A DNA stretch of 56,069 bases from Candidatus Methylomirabilota bacterium (GTDB lineage: Bacteria > Methylomirabilota > Methylomirabilia > Rokubacteriales > DASRDR01), in contig DASYQW010000222.1 in assembly GCA_036005065.1 (NCBI GenBank), positions 1 through 56,069 on the forward strand. The letters are read 5' to 3'. Below the pieces are notes generated by a model. It was not told the DNA's origin. It ran no database searches and saw only the letters and a list, made by a program, of their open reading frames with translations. A program made the position numbers and the translations under genes. Shown here in pieces: positions 15,771 through 22,768 of the stretch (within the stretch, counting starts at the first letter, position 1; each line of letters starts with the position of its first letter).

Positions 15771-16349
15771 ATGGGCGCCGGCGGGCTTCTGGATGTCGGC
15801 GAGACGCCACCACCATCCGCCCGGGAGCGGCCGCCGGACGCGGCAACGACCGGGCCGGTCGGGCTGCGGTCCCGGACGGAGGCGGCCGGGCCACGACCGG
15901 CCGGCTTCTGGCGGCGCACGTTTGCGCTGGCCGCGGACGTCGTCGTCGTGTGGGGGCTGCTCGTGGTCGGCGACTTCCTGGCGGTGCCGCTCGCAAGGTG
16001 GCCGCTCCTCGAGCGGGCTTTCGAGGCCGCCTACATCCTGGTGGTACCCGCCGCGTACTTCATCCTCATGCACGGCACCGGCGGACGGACCCTGGGCAAG
16101 ATGCTCGCCGGCGTCCGCGTCGTCGCCGAGAGCGGTGAGGCGATCGGCTACCCCCGCGCGCTCGCGCGTCAGGCGGCGTGGGTTCTCTCGACGATTCTCT
16201 TCCTCGTCGGCCACCTGGCCGTTGCGGTGCGCCGGGACAAGCGCGCCCTTCACGATCTGGTCGCGGGCACGCGCGTGATCCGGGGCCCCCGAGAGCAGAC
16301 CCTTGCCCCGAGTCGAACCGACGATGCTGCTATGATGAGAGCACCATGA
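15771..16349 (+). CDS. RDD family membrane protein
   Basis: 192 aa from ATG 15771. A disordered Pro-rich N terminus is followed by FWRRTFALAADVVVVWGLL (RDD helix 1), a second helix (AAYILVVPAAYFILMHGTGGRTLGKMLAGVRVV, the family signature) and a third (WVLSTILFLVGHLAVAV), ending in KRALHDLVAGTRVI, which is diagnostic. RDD proteins are small inner-membrane proteins, some linked to transport. It overlaps xdhC by ATGA. A TATAGT box at 15756-15761 is 9 nt upstream of the ATG, suggesting a leaderless or near-leaderless transcript. Confidence 0.9.
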   Translation: MGAGGLLDVGETPPPSARERPPDAATTGPVGLRSRTEAAGPRPAGFWRRTFALAADVVVVWGLLVVGDFLAVPLARWPLLERAFEAAYILVVPAAYFILMHGTGGRTLGKMLAGVRVVAESGEAIGYPRALARQAAWVLSTILFLVGHLAVAVRRDKRALHDLVAGTRVIRGPREQTLAPSRTDDAAMMRAP

Positions 16350-17470
16350 GCGTAGACATCCTGCGGGAAGCATGGCAGCGGGTCTCGATCGGAGAACGGG
16401 TGGCGCTGGCCACGCTCGTGGCAACCCGGGGCTCGACGCCGCAGAAGGTCGGAGCGCGGATCCTCGTGCGGGGCGACGGAGGCTCGCTCGGCACGCTGGG
16501 GGGTGGCGCCGTCGAGGCGGAGGCGGTGCGCGAGGCGGCGGCGCAGCTGGGCTGGGGCGAACCCGTCTTGCGGGAATACGCGCTCTCCACGGGCACCGAC
16601 GAGTGGGGACTCGCCTGCGGCGGGACGATGGTGGTCTTCATCGAGTCGCTCGCCGAGGAGGCTCTCGGGTGGCTTCGGGCGGTGACCGAGGCGAGCGGGA
16701 GCGGCGGTGAGCCGCTCGCGCTGGTGACGGTGGTCGAGGGGCCGCAGGCCGGCCGGCGCCTGCTGGTCCGGGAAGGGGACCCGCCGGAAGCGCCCGGCGA
16801 GCCGGGCCTCGAGCGAGCGGCGGCGGAGCTCGGGCGGCGTGTTCTGGGGGAAGAGCGCGCCGAGCTGATGTCGATCGAGAGCGTGCGTCTCTACGCGGAG
16901 GCCTTCGCCCCCGATCCGGCTCTCGTGATCGTGGGAGCCGGACACGTCGGCAAGGCCCTGGCGACCCTCGGAAAGTTTCTTGGCCTCCGGGTCACGGTCG
17001 TGGACGATCGCGCGGAGTACGCGAGCCGCGGGCGCTTCCCGGAGGCGGACGAGGTGCTCGCCGGGCCCGTCGGCGAGACACTCGGCACCATCGCGGTGAG
17101 CGCGCGGACGGCTATCGTCGTCGCCATGCGCAACCACGACCTCGATTTCGAAGCGACGGCGGCCGCGGTCCGGACCCCGGCCCGGTACGTGGGCCTCATG
17201 GGCTCCCGGCGCAAGGCGATCCTCGTCGCGGAGCGGCTGCTGGCCGACGGTGTTCCGCCTGATCGGGTGCGGGCGCTCCGGAGTCCCATCGGTCTCGACA
17301 TCGGCGCCCGCACGCCCCAGGAGATCGCCCTGTCGATCCTGGGGGAGTGGATCATGCTCCGGCAGGGCGGGCGTGGCACGCCGCTTCAGCTCGGCGAGGA
17401 ACTCTTCGCCAAGGCGGCGGGCCGGACGACGGTGGCCACGCCGAGCGCGACGGGCGGCGGCGATCGCTGA
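16346..17470 (+). CDS. xdhC: XdhC/CoxI family molybdenum hydroxylase maturation protein
   Basis: 374 aa from ATG 16346, overlapping the RDD stop as ATGA. The N-terminal XdhC/CoxI domain has ATLVATRGSTPQKVGARILV and GGAVEAEAVREA. The C-terminal XdhC Rossmann domain begins with VIVGAGHVGKAL at about 194 and contains YVGLMGSRRKA and SPIGLDIGARTPQEIALSI. The family binds molybdenum cofactor and promotes its sulfuration and insertion into xanthine-dehydrogenase-type enzymes. The likely client is the coxL-like gene at 52764. Confidence 0.93.
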   Translation: MSVDILREAWQRVSIGERVALATLVATRGSTPQKVGARILVRGDGGSLGTLGGGAVEAEAVREAAAQLGWGEPVLREYALSTGTDEWGLACGGTMVVFIESLAEEALGWLRAVTEASGSGGEPLALVTVVEGPQAGRRLLVREGDPPEAPGEPGLERAAAELGRRVLGEERAELMSIESVRLYAEAFAPDPALVIVGAGHVGKALATLGKFLGLRVTVVDDRAEYASRGRFPEADEVLAGPVGETLGTIAVSARTAIVVAMRNHDLDFEATAAAVRTPARYVGLMGSRRKAILVAERLLADGVPPDRVRALRSPIGLDIGARTPQEIALSILGEWIMLRQGGRGTPLQLGEELFAKAAGRTTVATPSATGGGDR

Positions 17471-17497
17471 GCGCCCCCGCGCGCCGGACGCCGTCGC

Positions 17498-18169
17498 GTG
17501 GCACTTCCCCTCGGACTCCGTAATCGCCTGGCCGAGCTGATCCTCGACGCTTTCGACGACGTCTCGGCCCGCGAGACGCTCGGGGCCCTGGTGCGGTTCT
17601 GCGGCAGCGAGGAGGGGCGGCTTCGGCCCGAGGACGCGACCCGGCTCCTGACGCTCGGCTGGTTCGAGAGAGCGGGCCCGGATCGCCTGCGGCTTCGGGG
17701 CGCTCACCAGATGTACCGGCCGGCGCTGTGCGGACGGGTGGCGGCCGCCACGTCGATGGTCGCCGAGGGCGCCGGCGGTGAGGCGGGCGGGAGCCAGGCG
17801 GGCCTGCTCGGCCGGGCTGCGCGGCTTGCCGACGCGGGGCTCTACTTCGAGGTGCACGAGCTGCTGGAGCCCGCCTGGATGCGCGCGGAGGGCCTCGCGC
17901 GAGTGGCGTTGCAGGGACTCATCCAGGTCGCGGTCGCCTTCCACCACGCCCAGCAGGGGAACCATCCTGGCGCACGCTCGCTGCTGGCGGAGGGTCTCGC
18001 CAAGCTCACCGCCGCCCGGGGCGCCCTCCCGCTGGACACGGAGGCCTGGGAGCAGTCCCTTGGCGGCGTCCGCGACGCGCTCGAGGCCGGTCAGCCTCCA
18101 CCCCCCGCCTCACCCTGGCCGCGCCCGCGGACGACATCGCCGACGGAGTCGGCATGGCGCTGCTCCTGA
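17498..18169 (+). CDS. DUF309 domain protein
   Basis: 223 aa from GTG 17498. The middle contains the DUF309 signature (LYFEVHELLEPAWM, then LQGLIQVAVAFHHAQQGN and ARSLLAEGLAKL). The N-terminal 75 residues (LAELILDAFDDVSARETLGALV) look like a separate helical domain, and the C terminus is Pro-rich and probably disordered. DUF309 has no established biochemical role; its HEXLE-like HELLE motif suggests metal binding. No ribosome binding site is visible, so the start is uncertain. Confidence 0.75.
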   Translation: MALPLGLRNRLAELILDAFDDVSARETLGALVRFCGSEEGRLRPEDATRLLTLGWFERAGPDRLRLRGAHQMYRPALCGRVAAATSMVAEGAGGEAGGSQAGLLGRAARLADAGLYFEVHELLEPAWMRAEGLARVALQGLIQVAVAFHHAQQGNHPGARSLLAEGLAKLTAARGALPLDTEAWEQSLGGVRDALEAGQPPPPASPWPRPRTTSPTESAWRCS

Positions 18170-18224
18170 CGAGACCTGCTGGAGCAGGGGAGCTCGGTAT
18201 CACCGAACCAGAACGGAGGGCGGC

Positions 18225-19016
18225 GTGGAGCTCGGACTGAACGGACGGGTGGCGCTGGTGACCGGGGGATCCAAGGGCATCGGCCGCGCCTGCGCGGCCG
18301 GCCTGGCGGCCGAGGGATGCCGGCTGGCGCTCTGCGCGCGGGGCGCCGAAGGGCTCGAGCGAGCGGCGGCCGAGCTTCAGGCCAAGGGAGCGGAGGTCCT
18401 GACGGTGGCGGCCGATCTGACCGAGGCCGACGCGGCGCGCCGCGTGGTGGCGGCTGCGATAGGCCGATTCGGGCGCCTGGACATCCTGGTCAACAACGCG
18501 GGCGCCATCCGAGGTGGCGACTTCCTGACGACGCCCGCCGAGCAGTGGGCCGATGACTGGCGACTGAAGGTCCTCGGCTACGTGCGGATGGCCCAGGCCG
18601 TCCTCCCCCACATGCGGGCGCGCCGCTGGGGGCGCATCATCAACGTGATCGGCGCCGCCGCCCGGAACCCGACTCCCACCTACATGGCGGGCGGCATCGC
18701 GAACGCCGGGCTGATCAACTTCACGCGGGCCCTGGCCGATCTGGCCGCCCGGGACCAGATCCTGGTGGCGGCGGTCAGCCCGGGCGCCACGGCCACCGAG
18801 CGGTGGGACAGCCTGGTCGCCCGGCAGGCGCAGGCCCAGGGACGATCCCCGGAAGACCTCCGGGCCGAGGTCGAGCGGGCCCAGCCGCTCGGGCGGATCG
18901 GGCGACCGGAGGACGTGGCGGATCTCGTGGTCTTCCTGGCCTCGGAGCGTGCGAGCTTCCTCACCGGTCTCAGCATCACCGTGGACGGCGGCGCCAGCCG
19001 AGGGGTCTACCTTTAA
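18225..19016 (+). CDS. SDR family protein with non-canonical catalytic motif
   Basis: 263 aa from GTG 18225, preceded by GGAGG six nt upstream. Rossmann motif TGGSKGIG and NNAG are intact. Where YxxxK is expected the sequence reads TYMAGGIANAGL: Tyr is kept, but the catalytic Lys position holds Gly. The C terminus (LTGLSITVDGGASRG) is normal. Known SDR subfamilies with YMAGSAGN-type motifs exist. The protein may be a dehydrogenase with altered proton relay or a non-catalytic binder. The substrate is unknown. Confidence 0.85.
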   Translation: MELGLNGRVALVTGGSKGIGRACAAGLAAEGCRLALCARGAEGLERAAAELQAKGAEVLTVAADLTEADAARRVVAAAIGRFGRLDILVNNAGAIRGGDFLTTPAEQWADDWRLKVLGYVRMAQAVLPHMRARRWGRIINVIGAAARNPTPTYMAGGIANAGLINFTRALADLAARDQILVAAVSPGATATERWDSLVARQAQAQGRSPEDLRAEVERAQPLGRIGRPEDVADLVVFLASERASFLTGLSITVDGGASRGVYL

Positions 19017-19037
19017 GTGTTTGTCCGAAAATGGGCC

Positions 19038-19066
19038 TTGACACCGCTCGGGCGCCCGAGTAGGGT
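19038..19066 (+). promoter_or_regulatory. promoter for the RRM RNA-binding protein
   Basis: TTGACA (19038-19043), 17-nt spacer, TAGGGT (19061-19066). The leader to the ATG at 19169 is about 95 nt with two hairpins. Confidence 0.6.
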
Positions 19067-19072
19067 GTAGCG

Positions 19073-19135
19073 GCCAAGGGTCACCTTTGGCGCATTCGCG
19101 TAGAGTGCCCTCAAAGAGGCCCGACTCTTTGGGGG
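19073..19135 (+). promoter_or_regulatory. structured 5' leader of the RRM gene
   Basis: Hairpin 1: GCCAAGGG (19073-19080), loop tca, CCTTTGGC (19084-19091), 8 bp with one G-U pair. Hairpin 2: CCCTCAAAGAG (19108-19118), loop gcccga, CTCTTTGGGGG (19125-19135), 11 bp with one U-G pair. The linker between the hairpins and the loop of hairpin 2 are single-stranded and could be RNA-binding targets. Confidence 0.5.
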
Positions 19136-19168
19136 CGTTGTTGTCTCGGCCAGTCCAGGAGGTGGGGG

Positions 19169-19498
19169 ATGTCGGCCAAGCTCTTCGTGGGGAACCTTTC
19201 GTACCAAGCGACGGAGGAAGACCTGCGTGAGCTGTTCCAGCAGGCCGGGACCGTCGAGTCCGTCCGGATCATCACGGACCAGTTCACGGGTCGGCCCCGC
19301 GGTTTCGGTTTCGTGGAGATGTCCACCAAGGAAGAGGCCGAGCGGGCGATCGAGCAGCTCAACGGTCGCCTCTTCCGCGACCGGAACCTGGTGGTCAACG
19401 AGGCCCGTCCGCAGCCGAACCGGTCACCGGGCGGCGGCGGGCGCGGGCGCCGGGAGGGCGGTCCCGGTGGCGGTGGAGGCGGCTGGGGCCGGCGCTAG
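19169..19498 (+). CDS. RRM-type RNA-binding protein with Gly/Arg-rich tail
   Basis: 109 aa with a strong ribosome binding site (AGGAGG, 19157-19162). A single RRM covers residues 3-80: RNP2 LFVGNL (5-10) and RNP1 RGFGFVEM (44-51), aromatic residues intact. The tail from about residue 86 is a Gly-rich RGG-like sequence. These cold-inducible type RNA-binding proteins act as RNA chaperones in the cytosol and in cyanobacteria are induced by cold. The long structured leader is consistent with post-transcriptional or autogenous control. It is monocistronic, with its own promoter and terminator. Confidence 0.95.
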   Translation: MSAKLFVGNLSYQATEEDLRELFQQAGTVESVRIITDQFTGRPRGFGFVEMSTKEEAERAIEQLNGRLFRDRNLVVNEARPQPNRSPGGGGRGRREGGPGGGGGGWGRR

Positions 19499-19542
19499 CG
19501 GCGGCCGACGCGGTACGTCGCCGACAGACGGCCGCGCGACAT

Positions 19543-20265
19543 TCAGCCGAGCCGGGGGTTTCCAGAGCCCCCGGCTTTCGTTTCGCTGGCCGCCGAAGGG
19601 TCCGTGGCGGGAAGGGCGGGGCTGTCAGCCCTCAGGTAGGCGAGAACTTCCTCGGGGGTGTCGGCGAGGCGCAGGATGGCGAGCTCGTCGTCGTTGACCC
19701 GGCGGTCGCGCACCACGACGGCGCGGAGCCAATCCAGCAGCCCCTGCCAGTAGGCCGCGCCGAGTAAGATCACCGGGAAGCGCCGGATGCGCCGCGTCTG
19801 AACCAGGGTGGTGGCCTCGAAGAGCTCGTCGAGAGTACCGAAGCCTCCGGGAGCGATGACGAAGCCGATGGAATACTTGACGAACATCACCTTGCGCACG
19901 AAGAAATAGCGAAAGTTGAGGAGCCGGACGAGGTAGGGGTTCGGCGCCTGCTCCTGGGGCAAGTCGATGTTGAGACCGACGGAGAGCCCGCCCACCTCCA
20001 TGGCGCCCTTGTTGGCAGCCTCCATGATCCCGGGGCCGCCGCCGGTCAGGATCGTGAACCCGTGCGCGGCGAGCAGCCGGGCCGTCTTCTCCGCGAGGGC
20101 ATAGGCGGGGTCGTCCGGTGTGGCCCGCGAGGAGCCGAAAAAGGCGACCGCTGGAGGGATGTTCGCGAGCCCCTCGAACCCGGCGACGAACTCGTCCATG
20201 ATCTTGAAGACCCGCCAGGGATCCTCGGTATCGAGATGAATCGGAGTCGGCTGGAGCTCGGCCAC
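19543..20265 (-). CDS. TIGR00730/LOG family Rossmann-fold protein
   Basis: 240 aa. GGGPGIMEAANKG (75-87) and PGGFGTLDE (139-147) are the two conserved motifs of the LOG/lysine-decarboxylase-like family. Characterised members hydrolyse nucleoside 5'-monophosphates, including cytokinin ribotides; many bacterial ones are AMP or pyrimidine nucleosidases (PpnN-like). The N-terminal extension MDEFVAGFEGLANI is typical of the bacterial type. The C-terminal tail (from about 220) is poor in order and overlaps the convergent terminator. The DsbA-family gene lies only 9 nt upstream on the same strand. Confidence 0.9.
   Translation of the reverse strand: MAELQPTPIHLDTEDPWRVFKIMDEFVAGFEGLANIPPAVAFFGSSRATPDDPAYALAEKTARLLAAHGFTILTGGGPGIMEAANKGAMEVGGLSVGLNIDLPQEQAPNPYLVRLLNFRYFFVRKVMFVKYSIGFVIAPGGFGTLDELFEATTLVQTRRIRRFPVILLGAAYWQGLLDWLRAVVVRDRRVNDDELAILRLADTPEEVLAYLRADSPALPATDPSAASETKAGGSGNPRLG
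19550..19583 (+). terminator. rho-independent terminator of the RRM gene
   Basis: AGCCGGGGG (19550-19558), 9-nt loop, CCCCCGGCT (19568-19576), then ttcgttt. The 9-bp GC-rich stem plus T-rich tail fits an intrinsic terminator 50 nt past the RRM stop. It lies inside the 3' end of the convergent LOG-family gene. Confidence 0.7.
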
Positions 20266-20274
20266 GAGCGGGAA

Positions 20275-20871
20275 CTAGGCCGCGATGGTCCGGCGGTACT
20301 CGGTGAGGGGGACAGCCCCCACGATGCGGCGGCCATCCGCGAGCACGACGGTCGGGATGGCCCGCACGCCGTGCTCTCGCACGGCCGCCTCGTAGTCGTC
20401 GAGGACGGCCTGCCGGCCCTTCCCGGCCGTATAATCGGCCATGAAGCGTGCGCCGTCGACCTCGGGCACGGCCCGCACGACCGCTGCGACCTCGTCGGGG
20501 ATGCCGATGTTGACGCCGTCGCCGAAGAAGGCGGCGTAGAGCCTGATGTGCACCGCCTCGAACGCGGCGTCACCCTGCAGCCCCACACACTTGGCGGCTT
20601 CCAGGGCGGGAAGGCTCCAGGCGGGGAAGTCCGGTCGCTCCCACATCCGGAAGCTGACGCCGGTGTCGCGGGCCAGCTCCCGGCAGCGCCGCCAGGCTTC
20701 CTCGCGATAGGTGCCGGCGAAGGTGGCGGTCGGGTCGGGCGTGGGGCGGAGGGGAAAGGCACGCCAGCGGAGCGTGAGGCGGTCTCCCAGCTCCGCACGG
20801 AGCTGCCGGAGGCGCACGGCCGCCGGGTAGCACCAGGGTCAGAGGTAGTCGGCGTACTCGAGGATCTCCAC
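20275..20871 (-). CDS. DsbA/FrnE-family thiol oxidoreductase, predicted selenoprotein (UPWC)
   Basis: 198 aa when read from GTG 20871 through an in-frame UGA at 20841-20839. The sequence around it reads YADYL-U-PWCY, so UGA replaces the first Cys of the CxxC active site of thioredoxin-fold DsbA/FrnE proteins. A Shine-Dalgarno AGGA lies 5 nt before the GTG. The rest is an intact FrnE-like fold: AFPLRP, a helical insert with WSLPALEAAKCVGLQG, and HGVRAIPTVVLADGRRIVGA containing the cis-Pro loop. Without readthrough the protein would start at GTG 20817, lacking strand 1 and the active site. Function would be dithiol/selenol redox chemistry, probably cytosolic as no signal peptide exists. Alternatives are a pseudogene or a sequencing error. 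Confidence 0.72.
20788..20841 (-). promoter_or_regulatory. candidate Sec UGA and SECIS-like hairpins in the DsbA/FrnE gene
   Basis: UGA at 20841-20839. Fifteen nt on, CCGG-C-GGC (20826-20819) pairs with GCC-T-CCGG (20813-20806), with one C-T mismatch and the 5-nt loop CGTGC (20818-20814); the loop GU lies about 22 nt from the UGA. A second perfect stem CAGCTCC/GGAGCTG with loop GTGC lies at 20805-20788. The first fits the distance and loop rule of bacterial SECIS elements. Confidence 0.5.
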
Positions 20872-20966
20872 GGGGTTCCTCGGCTCGATTCTAGCCGCTG
20901 GCCGGCACGGCGGCAAGCCAACTGCGGGAAGATGGCGGTGCCGAGACGTGAAGAGACCGCGCGGAC

Positions 20967-21221
20967 ATGACGAGCGAGGGGCTCCGCTACGTCTTCGTCG
21001 TCCGCCGCTCTCAGAGCGACGTGTACAAGATGCTCAAGGAACGGTTCGCCGAAGACCCGGACGTGCGGGTCGTGTGGGACCGCCGGGCGGGCGACCGCCG
21101 AAAGGCCCGCCGCCCGGTCGGCCGCGATCAGCGCCGCGTCGACCGTCGGGGCGCGCAGCCCTCGACCTGGGAGACGTTTGGGTTCCTCGTCGTCATTGAA
21201 ACCCCCGAGGAGATGGCGTGA
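20967..21221 (+). CDS. small conserved-looking protein, unknown function
   Basis: 84 aa. The order is a beta strand (RYVFVVRR), a helix (SQSDVYKMLKERFAEDP), a strand (VRVVWDRR), a basic linker rich in Arg/Asp (GDRRKARRPVGRDQRRVDRR) and a final hydrophobic strand (TFGFLVVIE). The charged DRR repeats are unusual. No family is recognised. The next gene starts 10 nt after its stop, so the two are probably cotranscribed. Confidence 0.55.
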   Translation: MTSEGLRYVFVVRRSQSDVYKMLKERFAEDPDVRVVWDRRAGDRRKARRPVGRDQRRVDRRGAQPSTWETFGFLVVIETPEEMA

Positions 21222-21231
21222 GCCGCCCGGG

Positions 21232-21960
21232 ATGACTCGCACGTTACCGACCTCGAAGGCCGAGGTCCGCGAGATGATCTGGCGGGCGATGGAGGTCCGC
21301 GGGGTCGCGCGATTCCCGGGGGCGAAGGGCCGGATCCCGAACTTCGTCGGCGCCGAGCGGGCGGCGCTCTGCCTCCAGAGCCTGCCGGCGTGGCGCGGGG
21401 CCCGGGTCATCAAGATCAACCCGGATGCGCCGCAGCTCCCCGTGCGGCGCCTGGCTCTCCGGGAAGGCAAGCTCCTCTACATGGCGGTCCCGCGCCTCCG
21501 CACCCTCGAGTGCTTCCTGGAGCTGGACCCCGCCCGGCTGGCCCGCCGCGCGCTCCAGGCTGCCTCCATCAAGGGGGCGGAACGCCTCGGTCGGCCGGTG
21601 CGGCTCGACGCGGTGCCGCCGATCGACCTGATCGTGTGCGGGTCGGTGGCCGTGAACGGGAAGGGCGCCCGGGTCGGAAAAGGGGGCGGATTCTCCGACC
21701 TCGAATACGGCCTCCTCGCCCAGGCCGGCAAGGTCGACGCCCAGACGCTCATCGTGACCACCATCCATCCGCTGCAGATGGTTCCGCAGGCGCTCGAGAT
21801 GCGCGCCCATGACATCCCGGTCGACGTGGTGGTGACGCCGGACGGGCCGATCCGGATCACCCCGGCCTACCCGCGCCCCCGGGGAATCTATGCCGAGGCG
21901 CTGACGCCCGAGAAGATCGCGGAGGTGCCCGTGCTCCAGCGGGTGCTGGGGCGGGCGTGA
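21232..21960 (+). CDS. 5-formyltetrahydrofolate cyclo-ligase-like (MTHFS domain) protein
   Basis: 242 aa from ATG 21232. The MTHFS fold is visible: KAEVREMIWRAMEVRGVARFP, GKLLYMAVPRL, DLIVCGSVAVNGKGARVGKGGGFSDLEYG (the ATP/folate-binding glycine-rich motif) and a C-terminal VVVTPDGPI. The family converts 5-formyl-THF to methenyl-THF. This longer variant resembles MTHFSD-type proteins, whose activity is not settled. It is in an operon with an SDR starting 16 nt later. Confidence 0.8.
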   Translation: MTRTLPTSKAEVREMIWRAMEVRGVARFPGAKGRIPNFVGAERAALCLQSLPAWRGARVIKINPDAPQLPVRRLALREGKLLYMAVPRLRTLECFLELDPARLARRALQAASIKGAERLGRPVRLDAVPPIDLIVCGSVAVNGKGARVGKGGGFSDLEYGLLAQAGKVDAQTLIVTTIHPLQMVPQALEMRAHDIPVDVVVTPDGPIRITPAYPRPRGIYAEALTPEKIAEVPVLQRVLGRA

Positions 21961-21976
21961 GGGAGGAGGCTGCCGA

Positions 21977-22768
21977 ATGGATCTCGGACTCAAGGGGAAG
22001 GCGGCGCTCGTCGCGGCGGCCTCGAAGGGGCTGGGCCGGGCCTCCGCGCGCGGTCTGGCGGCGGAGGGCGCCCGCGTGGCGATCTGCGCTCGCTCGGGCG
22101 ACGAGCTGGCCAGAACGGCCGAAAAGATCCGCGGCGAGACCGGCGCCGAGGTGCTCCCGATTCCGACCGACGTGCAGGACCCGGAGGCGGTGCGGGCGCT
22201 GGTGGCCCGCACGGTCGAGGCCTTCGGCAGCGTGGACATCCTGGTGACCAACGCCGGCGGCCCGCCGTTCGGGCGGTTCGATCAGATGACGGACGCCGAC
22301 TTTCAGGCGGCCTTCGAGCTGAATCTCCTCTCGACCGTGCGGATGATCCGGGAGGTGCTCCCCCACATGCGCCGCCGCCGGTGGGGACGGATCATCAACA
22401 TCCAGTCGACCTCGATCAAGCAGCCGATCAACGGTCTGCTTCTGTCGAACTCGATCCGCCCGGGCGTGGCCGGTCTGACGCGCTCGCTGGTGGACGAGGT
22501 GAGCGGGGACAGGATTACCGTGAACACCATCTGCCCGGGTCGCATCATGACCGACCGCGCGCGGGGCTTCCTCGAAAGCCGGGCGAGGGTCGTCGGCGTT
22601 CCCCTCGAGGAGTTCATCAGGCAAGACGCCGCCACGATCCCGATGGGGCGGATGGGGCAGCCGGAGGAGGTCGCCAGCATGGTGGTGTTCCTCGCTTCGG
22701 AGTGCGCCTCCTACGTGACCGGGGTGACGGTGCAGGTCGATGGCGGGCTCGTCCGCAACCTCGCCTGA
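21977..22768 (+). CDS. SDR family protein of the BKR-like group lacking YxxxK
   Basis: 263 aa. Rossmann motif is AAASKGLGRASA, and TNAGG replaces NNAG. In place of YxxxK the sequence is LLLSNSIRPGV, with both Tyr and Lys missing, while the preceding Ser region (INIQSTSIKQP) is kept. A BKR-like SDR subgroup with LSN-x-x-R motifs is known, so this is a natural variant, not decay. The C terminus (VTGVTVQVDGGLVRNLA) is normal. The start of the kelch gene overlaps its 3' end by 29 nt. Confidence 0.88.
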   Translation: MDLGLKGKAALVAAASKGLGRASARGLAAEGARVAICARSGDELARTAEKIRGETGAEVLPIPTDVQDPEAVRALVARTVEAFGSVDILVTNAGGPPFGRFDQMTDADFQAAFELNLLSTVRMIREVLPHMRRRRWGRIINIQSTSIKQPINGLLLSNSIRPGVAGLTRSLVDEVSGDRITVNTICPGRIMTDRARGFLESRARVVGVPLEEFIRQDAATIPMGRMGQPEEVASMVVFLASECASYVTGVTVQVDGGLVRNLA

